Source: an uncultured Lysobacteraceae bacterium | GTDB taxonomy: Bacteria; Pseudomonadota; Gammaproteobacteria; Xanthomonadales; Xanthomonadaceae | NCBI GenBank assembly: GCA_946480825.1 | Contig: CAMLLG010000009.1 | Span: 1 to 64,000 of the forward strand | DNA: 64,000 bases | Direction: 5' to 3' | In this document: positions 54,340-63,186 of the stretch, piece after piece | How the letters are laid out: the number at the start of each line of letters is the position of its first letter | How positions within the stretch are numbered: position 1 is the stretch's first letter | Translations under genes and position numbers: made by a program | The notes under the pieces: generated by a model | Told to the model about the DNA's origin: nothing | Seen by the model: only the letters and a program-made list of their open reading frames with translations | The model's database searches: none

Positions 54340-54882
54340 ATGAAGCAGCGTTTTCTGCTCGCCGCCGGTCTGGCGGTGGCCATGTTCACCGCGCCGGCGT
54401 TCGCCGCCGACGGCAGCGCCGGTTACTACCGCATCGAAGCGGGCAACAGCAATCTGGAGATCGACGGCTCCGACGGCGACGAGTTCGGCTACAGCGTGCG
54501 CGGCGGCTATTTCTTCAATGCCTATGTCGGCATCGAGGGGTTCTACACCGATCTGGGCCGCGATTCCGACGATTTCGCCTCGGTGGAGGCGCACGCCTTC
54601 GGCGTCGGCGCCGTGGTCAAGAAGAACTTCGGTAGCGAAGCGCACAAGGGTTTCTTCGTCGGCGGCCGCGCCGGCATCAGCCGCATCGACCTGAACGTCG
54701 ACATCGACGGCTTCGGCATCGTCGACGACGGCGACAACCAGCCGTACTACGGCATCGGCGCCGGCTACGACTTCAACGAGAAGATGGGCGTGAGCGTCAA
54801 CATCGACCGTTTCAAGTCGGATCTGTTCGATACCGACTTCCAGTTCACCACCACCACCGCCGCGTTCGAATACCGCTTCTGA
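54340..54882 (+). CDS. Outer-membrane beta-barrel protein (Omp_b-brl family)
   Basis: The 180-residue protein has a signal peptide ending APAFAADG, then alternating amphipathic strands: GYYRIEAGNSNLEID, FGYSVRGGYFFNAYVGIEGFYTDLG, AHAFGVGAVVKKNFG, KGFFVGGRAGISRIDLNVD, YYGIGAGYDFNEKMGVSVNIDRF and a last strand ending in Phe (AAFEYRF), the outer-membrane insertion signal. An eight-stranded barrel like OmpW/OmpX-type porins is likely; the ligand is unknown. The upstream 185 nt have no other gene. Confidence 0.88.
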   Translation: MKQRFLLAAGLAVAMFTAPAFAADGSAGYYRIEAGNSNLEIDGSDGDEFGYSVRGGYFFNAYVGIEGFYTDLGRDSDDFASVEAHAFGVGAVVKKNFGSEAHKGFFVGGRAGISRIDLNVDIDGFGIVDDGDNQPYYGIGAGYDFNEKMGVSVNIDRFKSDLFDTDFQFTTTTAAFEYRF

Positions 54883-54903
54883 TTCGAGAGCGGTCGCACT
54901 GCG

Positions 54904-54928
54904 TGAAGGCCGCCTCCGGGCGGCCTTC
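54904..54928. terminator. Hairpin terminator, convergent genes
   Basis: GAAGGCCGCC-TCCG-GGCGGCCTTC forms a 10-bp stem followed by GTCGTTT; it lies between the outer-membrane protein gene and the convergent DUF2238 gene. Confidence 0.75.
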
Positions 54929-54966
54929 GTCGTTTCCGGCCTCGATCGCGTCGGTCCGCGCCGGAT

Positions 54967-55614
54967 CTACGTGCGCAGACCCAACTGCCGGTCGTGCAGA
55001 CGCGACCACAGCAGCAACGACAGCGACGCGCCGAACAGGCAGAGGAACATGTCCCACTGCGTATCCCACTGGTCGCCCTGAGTGGCGAGGAAGGCATCGG
55101 CATCCGCGCCGTAGATCAGCGCCGCCCACCATTCGATCAGTTCGAAGAAGGCGCTGAAGCTGAGGCAGGCCGCCAACACCAGGTAGATCAACCAGCCACT
55201 GCGACGCAGCGGCGTGCAGCGCAGCAGCAGTTCGCGGGCCAGGATCGCCGGCACGAAGCCCTGCATCAGATGGCCGACACGATCCCACGGGTTGCGCGTC
55301 ACCTCCAGCCCGAGGGCCGCGAAGGTATCGCGAAGCCGAAACCCCAGCGGCGTTTCCGCATAGGTGTAGGCGCCGCCGTGGATCAGCACCAGCGCGTGCG
55401 CCACCAGCAGCCAGCACAGCAACCGGGTCAGCGGGAAGCGGCGCCAGTTCAGCGCGATGATCGGCATCGCCACGATCACCCAGATCACTTCCAGCAACCA
55501 GGTCAGGCGATCCTTCGGCGCGATGCCGGACACCGCCAGCGCGACCAGCACGATGGCCAGCAGCAGCTTGCGTTCGATCGGCACCGGCGGCGCGGCGATG
55601 GCATGCGTCGACAT
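54967..55614 (-). CDS. DUF2238 (YjdF-like) membrane protein
   Basis: The 215-residue protein has six predicted membrane helices and the DUF2238 pattern: RFPLTRLLCWLLVAHALVLIHGGAYTYAETPLG, NPWDRVGHLMQGFVPAILARELLLR, LSFSAFFELIEWWAALIYG and DQWDTQWDMFLCLFGA. These conserved Trp/Asp/Glu residues lie in or near the membrane. The family's role is unknown. GGGAG lies 8 nt before the ATG. Confidence 0.88.
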   Translation of the reverse strand: MSTHAIAAPPVPIERKLLLAIVLVALAVSGIAPKDRLTWLLEVIWVIVAMPIIALNWRRFPLTRLLCWLLVAHALVLIHGGAYTYAETPLGFRLRDTFAALGLEVTRNPWDRVGHLMQGFVPAILARELLLRCTPLRRSGWLIYLVLAACLSFSAFFELIEWWAALIYGADADAFLATQGDQWDTQWDMFLCLFGASLSLLLWSRLHDRQLGLRT

Positions 55615-55718
55615 TCGCGGTTCTCCCGCAAGAGGATGGCCGCGATCTTACCCCGCGGCGCGGGCGTGGCGTCCGGCGAGCCGCTGCGGCATGCTGGCGG
55701 CTTCCGAGGGGACGACGC

Positions 55719-56345
55719 ATGCACGAACACGACGATCACGGCCGAACGCAAGCGGTCGACAACAATCCCTACGCGCCGCCGAGCGCGCGCATCGCCGACC
55801 ACGGCGTTGCGGCATCGCCTGCCGAGTTCTACGTCGTCGCACCGGCCAAGGCCGCGATCCTGATGGTCGCCACGTTCGGGTTCTATGCGCTGTACTGGTT
55901 CTGGCGCCACTGGACACTGCACAAGATCGCCAGGAAGCTCGACATCTGGCCGGTCCCGCGCGCGATCTTCTCGATCTTCTTCGCGCACAGCCTCTTCAAA
56001 GAGTTCGACCATCGCATCGTCCGCTCGGGCCAGCGTCACCGCTGGTCGCCGGGCGGCTGGGCGACGCTGTACGTGGTCGCCGCGATCGGCGGACGGATTC
56101 TCGACCGCCTGCCGGAAACGGCGATCTCGCTCAACGCGAGTGTCGCGCTGCTGATCGCGATGCTGTTCGCGCTCGCGCTTTCTCTCTACCACGCGCAGCG
56201 GGCCGCGAACATCGCCTGCAGCGACCCCGATGCCGTCGCCAACCGCCGCATGACCCTCGCGAATTACGTCTGGCTGGGCCTCGGCGGCCTGTGGTGGGCG
56301 CTGGTCGCTTTGGGCACGATGCTGCCCGAGGAACCGATGCAATGA
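55719..56345 (+). CDS. DUF4234-like membrane protein
   Basis: The 208-residue protein has an N-terminal NNPYAPPSA segment (common in xanthomonad membrane proteins), then FYVVAPAKAAILMVATFGFYALYWFWRHWTLHKI, a DUF4234-type region, and three further hydrophobic segments (TLYVVAAIGG, ASVALLIAMLFALALSL, YVWLGLGGLWWALVALG). Function unknown. The TGA overlaps the ATG of the M28 peptidase gene, suggesting co-translation. GAGGGG is 7 nt before the ATG. Confidence 0.72.
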   Translation: MHEHDDHGRTQAVDNNPYAPPSARIADHGVAASPAEFYVVAPAKAAILMVATFGFYALYWFWRHWTLHKIARKLDIWPVPRAIFSIFFAHSLFKEFDHRIVRSGQRHRWSPGGWATLYVVAAIGGRILDRLPETAISLNASVALLIAMLFALALSLYHAQRAANIACSDPDAVANRRMTLANYVWLGLGGLWWALVALGTMLPEEPMQ

Positions 56346-58063
56346 CCCGATCCCGCGCCATGACACGGCCCTTTCCGCTGACTCTTCTCGCAACGCTGTT
56401 CCTCGCCGCCTGCCAGCGCGACGCATCCACGCCCGAGGCGCCGACCATCGCCGCACCGGCGACGCCGCCAGCCACGAGCGCGCCGGCGAACGCCGACGAA
56501 CAGCGCATCGCCGACGATGTGCGCACGCTCGCCGACGACCGCTTCGAAGGTCGCGAAGCCGGCACCCGCGGCTACGATCTCGCCGCGGAGTACGTGGCGA
56601 AGCGTTATGCCGCCATCGGCCTGCAGCCCGCGGGCGACGACGGCACCTGGTTCCAGGCGGTGCCGCTGCTGAAGGCCACGCGCGAAGCCGACGGCGCGGC
56701 GCTGGTGGTCAAGCGCAACGGCCGCGAGATCGCACTGCGCTTCCGCGAACAGTTTCTGCCCACGCTGAATTTCAATGCGGCCGAGCATGCGCTGGAAGCG
56801 CCCGCGGTCTTCGTCGGCCTGGGCGTGCACGCGCCCGAACTCGGCCACGACGACTTCGCCGGGCTCGACCTCCGGGGCAGGATCGCCGTGGTGTTCGGCG
56901 GCGCGCCCGCGCGCTTCGACAACGATCGCCGCGCGTTCCACAGCGCCACCCGAGAGAAACTGCGCGCGCTGGCCGAACGCGGCGCGGTGGGCGCGGTGTT
57001 CGTCAACACGCCGAAGGACGAGGCCGACTCGCCGTGGTCGCGCGGCGCCGACAACTGGCAGCGCGCAGGCATGCGCCTGCGCGGCCCCGACGGCAAGGGC
57101 ATCGGGACATTCCCCGAACTGCGCGGCATCGCCACCGTCAGCGCGGCCGCGGCCGACCTGATCTTCGCCGACGGCCCGCGCACGGCAGCACAACTGTTCC
57201 AGGCCGCCGACACCGGCACGCTCAAGGGCTTCGCGCTGCCGGGCACGCTCGCGCTGGCCGCGCGCACGAAGATCGAACCGGTGGCCTCGCGCAACGTGGC
57301 CGCGACGCTGCCCGGCAGCGACCCCGCGCTCGCCGCCGAACACATCGTCTACACCGCGCACCTGGACCACATCGGCATCGGCGCGCCGGTGAAGGACGAA
57401 AACGGCGTCGACGACCGCATCTACAACGGCGCGCTCGACAACGCGCTCGGCGTCGCGATCATGCTCGAAGCCGCGCGCGCGCTGAAAGCCGACAAGATCG
57501 CGCCGAAACGTTCGCTGCTGTTCGTCGCGCTGACCGCGGAAGAAAAAGGCCTGCTCGGCGCGGAGTGGTTCGCCTCGCATCCGACGGTGGCCGCCGGTTC
57601 GCTGGTCGCCAACATCAACCTGGACATGCCGGTGCTGCTGGCGCCGAGCAAGGACGTGGTGCCGATCGGCGTGGAGCATTCGACGCTGAAATCGGCGCTG
57701 GACACTGCAGCGAAGGACATCGGGGTGGCGCTGTCGCCGGATCCGTTCCCGGAAGACGTGGTGTTCGTGCGCAGCGACCAGTACGCCTTCATCCGCGCCG
57801 GCATTCCCGCGGTCTATCTCACCGGCGGCATGCTCTCCGCCGACGGCGAGCGCGATCCGAAACTGGCGCTGCGCAAATTCCTGCGCGAGCACTACCACCA
57901 GCCCAGCGACGAAGCCACGCTGCCGATCGCCTGGGGCGACGCGGTGCGCTTGGCGAAGCTCAACGCGCGGATCGGCCGGCTGGTCGGCGACGCCGCGGAA
58001 CGCCCGCGCTGGAACCCGGGCGATTTCTTCGGCGACCGGTTCGCGCCGGCGAAGGCGAAATAA
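56342..58063 (+). CDS. M28-family lipoprotein metallopeptidase
   Basis: The 573-residue protein has a lipoprotein signal (LLATLFLAACQ, from either ATG 56342 or 56360) and a linker rich in Pro/Ala/Thr. A helical cap with DDRFEGREAGTRGYDLAAEY follows, then a PA domain (about 150-270, AVFVNTPKDE). The M28 zinc-peptidase core shows YTAHLDHIGIG (His), YNGALDNALGVAIMLEAARAL (Asp), LTAEEKGLLGAEWFA (Glu-Glu) and a C-terminal EHYHQPSDE (His). All expected metal ligands are present. An aminopeptidase-type activity outside the cell or in the periplasm is inferred. It overlaps the upstream membrane-protein gene by 4 nt. Confidence 0.92.
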   Translation: MTRSRAMTRPFPLTLLATLFLAACQRDASTPEAPTIAAPATPPATSAPANADEQRIADDVRTLADDRFEGREAGTRGYDLAAEYVAKRYAAIGLQPAGDDGTWFQAVPLLKATREADGAALVVKRNGREIALRFREQFLPTLNFNAAEHALEAPAVFVGLGVHAPELGHDDFAGLDLRGRIAVVFGGAPARFDNDRRAFHSATREKLRALAERGAVGAVFVNTPKDEADSPWSRGADNWQRAGMRLRGPDGKGIGTFPELRGIATVSAAAADLIFADGPRTAAQLFQAADTGTLKGFALPGTLALAARTKIEPVASRNVAATLPGSDPALAAEHIVYTAHLDHIGIGAPVKDENGVDDRIYNGALDNALGVAIMLEAARALKADKIAPKRSLLFVALTAEEKGLLGAEWFASHPTVAAGSLVANINLDMPVLLAPSKDVVPIGVEHSTLKSALDTAAKDIGVALSPDPFPEDVVFVRSDQYAFIRAGIPAVYLTGGMLSADGERDPKLALRKFLREHYHQPSDEATLPIAWGDAVRLAKLNARIGRLVGDAAERPRWNPGDFFGDRFAPAKAK

Positions 58064-58087
58064 GTTCGGCGACGCCGCGCGGCGCGC

Positions 58088-59911
58088 TCAGCGCCGCGCG
58101 GGGGGCGGCGGGTCGTCGTCGAACACCACGTCGGGCACCGCATCGGGCTCGACGTCGGCTTCGAACAGCTGCTCCAGCTCGCTGCGCGCCTGTTTCGCGC
58201 TTTCCAGCAGCGCCGCCTCGTCGTCGTAGATCAGATGCTGGCTGGCCAGCAGCGCTTCGTCGTGGTCGCGGAACCGCTGCACGCGCTGCGCCGCCTGTTC
58301 CGGCGAAATGCCGAGCGCGATCAGCACGTCGCGACCCATCTCCAGGCCCGACGCGAACGTCTCGCGGGTCACGCCCGCGCCGAGGTCCATCAATTGCCAG
58401 GCGTGTCTTCGGTCGTGCGCGCGGGCGAACACCTTCAGCTCCGGATACAGCCTGCGGACCACGCGGGTCGTGCGCAGACTGGCCTCGGGATTGTCGATCG
58501 CGTTGATGAAGATCTTCGCGTGGCCCGCGCCCGCAGCGCGCAGCAGGTCCGGCCGCGCCGGATCGCCGTAGTAGACGACGTTGCCGAACCGGCGCACGAA
58601 ATCGACCTGCACAGCATCGGTCTCCAGCGCCACGAACGGAATCTTCTGCGCCACCAGCATGCGCGCGACGATCTGGCCGAATCGGCCGAAGCCGGCGAGG
58701 ATCACCTTCGCCTGATGATCGGGAATAGCGTCGAAGGCGCGCGACGGCGCGGCATCCGGATACGCGCGCAGCAGGCGCGCGACCGCGATCATCGACAGCG
58801 GCGTGAGCGCCATCGACAGACCGACGATCGCCACCAGTCGGTTCTGCAGCGCGGCATCGATCAGGCTCGCCTTCACCGCTTCGGACAGCACCACGAACGC
58901 GAACTCGCCGCCCAGCGCCAGCACCACACCCAGTTGCAGCGCTTCGCGCCAGTCCAGCCGCCCCGGACGCAGGCCGATGCCGAACAGCAGCAGCGATTTC
59001 ATCGCCAGCAGCGCGAGGCTGCCGAGCACGATGCACCACGGCTCGGCCGCGATCAGCGCCAGATCGATGCTCATGCCCACGGCCATGAAGAACAGGCCGA
59101 GCAGCAGACCCTTGAACGGTTCGATCTGCGATTCGATCTCGTGGCGGAATTCCGAGTCCGCCAGCAGCACGCCGGCGAGGAAGGCGCCGAGGCCCATGCT
59201 CAGGCCGGCCAGATGCATCGCCCAGGCCGCGCTCAGCACCGCCAGCAACGCGCTCGCGGTCAACATTTCCGGCACGCCGATCCGCGCGGCCAGCCGGAAC
59301 AACTGGCGCAACAGCACTCGCCCGCCGATCACCACCGCCACGATCGCGGCGACCGCTTTCAGCACGTCCTGCCAAACCGGATCGGGACTGGCCGCGGCCA
59401 CGCCCAGCAGCGGGATCGCGGCGATCAACGGAATCGCCGCCAGGTCCTGGAACAGCAGGATCGCGAAGGCCAACCGTCCATGCGGGCTGTTCATCGCCTT
59501 GCGTTCGGACAACAGCTGCAGGCTGACTGCGGTCGAGGACAGCGCCAGCGCCAAGCCCACCACCAACGCGGCCTTCCAGCCCAGATCCAGCGCCAGACCC
59601 ACGCCCGCCAGCGCCAGCCCCGACAGCAAGACCTGCAGACCGCCGACCCCGAACACCGGTTTGCGCATCACCCACAGCCGCGCCGGCGACAGTTCCAGGC
59701 CGATCACGAACAGCATCATCACGACCCCGATCTCGCTCGCCGCCAGCACCGGCTCGGCATCGCGGATCACCTTCACTCCGAACGGCCCCAGGGCCACGCC
59801 CGCGGCCAGATAGCCCAGCACCGCGCCCAGGCCGAATCGCTTGAACAGCGGCACCGCGACCACCGCCGCGAGCAGGAACACCAACGCCAGTTGCAGACCA
59901 TCCCCGTGCAT
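58088..59911 (-). CDS. Kef-type K+/H+ antiporter with RCK domain
   Basis: The 607-residue protein has a CPA2 antiporter domain of about 12 helices in the first 385 residues: LGYLAAGVALGPFG, IGVVMMLFVIGLELSPARLW, ALSSTAVSLQLL and FFMAVGMSIDLALI. The TrkA-N/RCK domain follows, with NAD site VILAGFGRFGQIVARMLV at about 405-425, and an acidic C-terminal tail. KefB/KefC-type proteins export potassium during electrophile stress. No KefF/KefG partner is adjacent. ATG 59911 has GGAGG upstream; the frame is open to 59992. Confidence 0.9.
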   Translation of the reverse strand: MHGDGLQLALVFLLAAVVAVPLFKRFGLGAVLGYLAAGVALGPFGVKVIRDAEPVLAASEIGVVMMLFVIGLELSPARLWVMRKPVFGVGGLQVLLSGLALAGVGLALDLGWKAALVVGLALALSSTAVSLQLLSERKAMNSPHGRLAFAILLFQDLAAIPLIAAIPLLGVAAASPDPVWQDVLKAVAAIVAVVIGGRVLLRQLFRLAARIGVPEMLTASALLAVLSAAWAMHLAGLSMGLGAFLAGVLLADSEFRHEIESQIEPFKGLLLGLFFMAVGMSIDLALIAAEPWCIVLGSLALLAMKSLLLFGIGLRPGRLDWREALQLGVVLALGGEFAFVVLSEAVKASLIDAALQNRLVAIVGLSMALTPLSMIAVARLLRAYPDAAPSRAFDAIPDHQAKVILAGFGRFGQIVARMLVAQKIPFVALETDAVQVDFVRRFGNVVYYGDPARPDLLRAAGAGHAKIFINAIDNPEASLRTTRVVRRLYPELKVFARAHDRRHAWQLMDLGAGVTRETFASGLEMGRDVLIALGISPEQAAQRVQRFRDHDEALLASQHLIYDDEAALLESAKQARSELEQLFEADVEPDAVPDVVFDDDPPPPARR

Positions 59912-60033
59912 GCGCACCTCCGCCCGCGACCATACCGGGCACGCCCCGGGGTCGCAATCGCGATCCGCGGGCCCGATCCTCCCGCCGCGCAAATCCCGCT
60001 ATGCTTTTCGGGACTCTCAAGAGCGACACCGCC

Positions 60034-60885
60034 ATGCGCCTGCCTGCACTCCTTCTGCTCTGCCTCCTGCCGCTCGCCGCATTCACGACCTCGGCCGCCG
60101 ACAAGCGCGAGGACATCCGCCGTCAGGCCGAATCCAGTCTGCTCGTCACCGGCACCATCGACATCACCCCGGACGGCAAGGTCGTCCACCATGCCCTCGA
60201 CGCGCAGGACGATCTGCCCAAGGGCATCGTCGACATGACCGCGCGCCTGGCGCCGCAATGGACCTTCGAGCCGGTGCAATTGCCGGCGGGCACGGTCAGC
60301 CGCTCGAAGATGAGCCTGCTGTACGTGGCCAAGCGCCTGGACAGCGGCGATTATCAAATCGAACTGCGCAGCGCGAATTTCGCGTCCGATCTGCCGCCCG
60401 AAGCGGGCGTGCGCATCGCCCGCCGCGGCCGCATGCCGGCGTATCCCGACAACCTTCTGGAGCGCGCGATCAACGGCACGGTCTATCTCGCGGTGCAGGT
60501 CGGTCGCGACGGCAAGGTCATGAACATCGACGCCACCCACGTCAATCTGCGCACCATCGGCAGCGAAGACGAGATGGCCAGTTGGCGGAACCAGTTCGCG
60601 CAGGCCAGCATCAAGGCCATCCGCGGCTGGACCTTCGAGGTGCCGACCACCGGCCCGGAGGCCGATGCGCCGCACTGGTTCGGCACCCTGCCGGTCGCGT
60701 TCGCGATGATGGGCCAACCCATGCCGAAACCGGGCAAGTGGGAAACCTACATCCCCGGCCCGCGCAAGATCCTGCCGTGGCAGGACAGCGCCGGCATCAC
60801 CGCCGACAACGCCGACGCCCTCGCGCCGAACCAGTGGCACACCCAGGGCAGCGACCGCCGCCTGCTGACGCCGCTGGGCGGCTGA
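60034..60885 (+). CDS. TonB_C-like periplasmic protein, paralogue 1
   Basis: The 283-residue protein has a signal peptide (LLLLCLLPLAAFTTSAAD). Two TonB-C-like repeats follow: VTGTIDITPDGKVVHHALD...WTFEPVQ in the first half and AYPDNLLERAINGTVYLAVQVGRDGKVMNIDATHV...WTFEVP in the second. TonB-C domains have the pattern V...V..dG.V..........l...A...v..W.F.P. There is no N-terminal TonB anchor of the classical kind. The C-terminus ends WETYIPGPRK...RRLLTPLGG, shared with the next gene. It is separated from paralogue 2 by 44 nt. Function unknown. Confidence 0.8.
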   Translation: MRLPALLLLCLLPLAAFTTSAADKREDIRRQAESSLLVTGTIDITPDGKVVHHALDAQDDLPKGIVDMTARLAPQWTFEPVQLPAGTVSRSKMSLLYVAKRLDSGDYQIELRSANFASDLPPEAGVRIARRGRMPAYPDNLLERAINGTVYLAVQVGRDGKVMNIDATHVNLRTIGSEDEMASWRNQFAQASIKAIRGWTFEVPTTGPEADAPHWFGTLPVAFAMMGQPMPKPGKWETYIPGPRKILPWQDSAGITADNADALAPNQWHTQGSDRRLLTPLGG

Positions 60886-60929
60886 AGCGCCGCACCGAAA
60901 GACCTACTCTCAAGGGAAACGACACTGCC

Positions 60930-61787
60930 ATGCGCCTGCATCGATGGTTGCCGATCTGCGGCCTTCTCGTCTCTGTTTTCGCCGCTGCCGCATCCCCCAT
61001 GGCCGTCCGCAAGCAGGCCGAATCCAGCTTGCTGGTCACCGGCGCCATCGATATCACGGCCGACGGCAGGGTGGTCGGCTACACCCTCGACAAACCCGAG
61101 AAATTGCCGAAAGGCATCGTCGAGATGTTGTCGCGGATGGCACCGGACTGGACATTCGAACCGCTCGCGCTCGGCGGCAAGGCCGTCAGCCGTTCGCAGA
61201 TGGATCTGCAGTTCGTCGCGAAGAAGCTGGGCGACGGCAACTTCACGATCACCCTGCGCAGCGCAAGTTTCGACAGCCCCTCGCCGGAGAGCCGGCCCTC
61301 GATCGACAAACGCAGCTTTCACAAGCCGTCGTACCCCGTCGCCGCAATGGAGGGCGCGATGGTCTCGGGTACCGTCTACCTCGTGGTCCGCTACGACCAC
61401 ACCGGCACCATCGTCGACATCGATGCCGAACGGGTGGACCTGCGCGTGATCGGCTCCGAAGCGCAGATGACGCGCTGGCGCGACACACTGGCACGCACCA
61501 CGCTTTCCACTGCGAAGCACTGGAGACTCGTCGTTCCCGAAGCCGCCCTGCCGCCGGGCCAGACCCATGGGACCGGGCGCATTCCCGTGCACTACGCCGT
61601 AACCGAAGACGACAACACGGACCGACCGGTCTACGGTCGCTGGGAGACCTACATCCCCGGCCCGCGGAAAGTCATTCCCTGGTGGGATGCCACGCCCATG
61701 GCGAGAACCGCACCGGACGCACTCGCGCCGGGCGCCTTCCACGACGCAAACACGGGTCGCCGCCTGCTGACGCCGCTGGGCGGCTGA
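60930..61787 (+). CDS. TonB_C-like periplasmic protein, paralogue 2
   Basis: The 285-residue tandem paralogue of the preceding protein has a signal peptide (CGLLVSVFAAAASP). It shares QAESSLLVTGAIDITADGRVVGYTLD, WTFEPLALGGKAVSRSQMDLQFVAKKL, SYPVAAMEGAMVSGTVYLVVRYDHTGTIVDIDAERVDLR and the ending WETYIPGPRK...GRRLLTPLGG. The leader sequences before both genes are also alike (CTCTCAAG...GCCATGCGCCTGC), which points to duplication of a whole transcription unit. Function unknown. Confidence 0.8.
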   Translation: MRLHRWLPICGLLVSVFAAAASPMAVRKQAESSLLVTGAIDITADGRVVGYTLDKPEKLPKGIVEMLSRMAPDWTFEPLALGGKAVSRSQMDLQFVAKKLGDGNFTITLRSASFDSPSPESRPSIDKRSFHKPSYPVAAMEGAMVSGTVYLVVRYDHTGTIVDIDAERVDLRVIGSEAQMTRWRDTLARTTLSTAKHWRLVVPEAALPPGQTHGTGRIPVHYAVTEDDNTDRPVYGRWETYIPGPRKVIPWWDATPMARTAPDALAPGAFHDANTGRRLLTPLGG

Positions 61788-61871
61788 AGCGCCTCCGCGC
61801 AGCGATAGACCGACCGCTCTTCGACGCCGATCCCGTTTTCTTCCGGACGGGATCGACTCAAAGGGCACGCG

Positions 61872-62753
61872 ATGGCGACACAGGGTGCTGCAGGTCATGG
61901 GGCCGCAACGCAAGGGTTTGCGACGCTGGCGCTGGCGGCGCTGATCGCATTCGCGCCAACGCAGTCACGGGCTGCCGACACCGGCAGCGGTCATTTCCGT
62001 ATGGGCGGCAGCAGCGTGAAGCTGAAACACGCCGTTGCCGTGCGTTACGAGAAACATCTCGATCCCACGGATGATCAGGTCTTCGTGTTCCTCAGCGACC
62101 ACCCGCTCGATCCCGCCATCGTCGCCACGGCCTTCGACCCCGACCACGGCGCACGCGAATCCTACGGCGACCGCAGCGGCGGTTATGTCCGCGCGTGCCT
62201 CCCGCCCGACGGCGGCGAATGCGGGCTCTACTACACCCGCAACGATCCGAGCGATTCGTTCAACAGTTCCGGCTACGGCGATCTCTCGATCGCCGCACAG
62301 ACCCGCGACCGCATCGCCGGCCGCTGGACGATCGACGAACCCGAAGATTTCTTCGGCAAGACCTACGACTTCGACCTGCGCTTCGACGCCGCCATCCACA
62401 CCCCGCCCGGCACACCGCTGCCCGCCGGCGGCGGCGATGCCGGCGCCGCGTATCGCGCCTACGCCGCGGCCGTTGCGAAAGGCGACATCGTCGCGCTGCG
62501 CGGTTTCCTCGGCGACGGCGCCGAATGGCGTCTGCCCGACAACGACGGCGAACGCGTCAAGGAAACGCTGAAAGAACTTCGCGACGAACAACCCCTCGCC
62601 CCCGACATCCTCCGCGGCCGCCGCCACGGCGACACCGTCGTCCTCTGGGTCCGCGGCACCGACCGCGACGACATCGCCCGCACAGGCCGCGTGCGCATGT
62701 CGTGGAAAGACGGGCGATGGTCGGTGGGCGAGGAGGATCTGGATACGCCGTAA
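61872..62753 (+). CDS. Secreted hypothetical protein
   Basis: The 293-residue protein has a signal peptide ending near QSRAADTG. The mature part has FRMGGSSVKLKHAVAVRYEKHLDPTDDQVFVFLSDHPLDP, a strand-rich domain, then a helical stretch AAYRAYAAAVAKGDIVALRGFLGDGAEW resembling a small NTF2-like or SnoaL-like region, and the closing VRMSWKDGRWSVGEE typical of such secreted domains. No named family could be given. It lies after the tandem TonB_C-like genes in the same direction (84 nt gap). Confidence 0.65.
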   Translation: MATQGAAGHGAATQGFATLALAALIAFAPTQSRAADTGSGHFRMGGSSVKLKHAVAVRYEKHLDPTDDQVFVFLSDHPLDPAIVATAFDPDHGARESYGDRSGGYVRACLPPDGGECGLYYTRNDPSDSFNSSGYGDLSIAAQTRDRIAGRWTIDEPEDFFGKTYDFDLRFDAAIHTPPGTPLPAGGGDAGAAYRAYAAAVAKGDIVALRGFLGDGAEWRLPDNDGERVKETLKELRDEQPLAPDILRGRRHGDTVVLWVRGTDRDDIARTGRVRMSWKDGRWSVGEEDLDTP

Positions 62754-63186
62754 CGCATTCACCGAAAGCGGCATGCGTCAGGAAACCGTCGCACATAGGG
62801 TGCTGCCTTGGCGCACCGCTTTCCGGAAGTCGATGCCGATACCCGATCCGCGATGTCGGATGCTTCTCGATCGTCATCCCGGCGAAAGTCGGGATCCCGC
62901 TTGAGACCTCGTAGGCTGGGTGCTTCGCACCCAGCATGGGCATCATCGGTGATGATGCTGGGTCGGTGAGCCAGCCTACGGCCCTGTCGGCAAACGATAC
63001 TAAGCGGGTTGGATGTTGTCGTTCGGTCAGGAGCAGACGTTAAATTATTATTTACAGCAGCTAGGGCAAGGCCGCAGGCTATACCCTGGAATCTTCCGGA
63101 AGGCATGCATTAAATCATCCTCGGGGTGCGCCTAGCGCTTGACTTACTACCTCACCAGCCACTGTCGAGATTTTCTAGTTATTACG
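62754..63186. repeat. Repeat-rich 433-nt region, GTAGGCTGG palindrome
   Basis: A short stem at 62874-62896 (ATCCCGGCGAAAGTCGGGAT) is followed at 62911-62979 by a palindrome with outer arms GTAGGCTGG / CCAGCCTAC and internal stems GCTGGGTGC...GCACCCAGC and GCATCATC...GATGATGC. After 63000 the DNA turns AT-richer, up to the start of the RelA/SpoT-domain gene at 63187. No gene was found in the interval. Confidence 0.75.
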
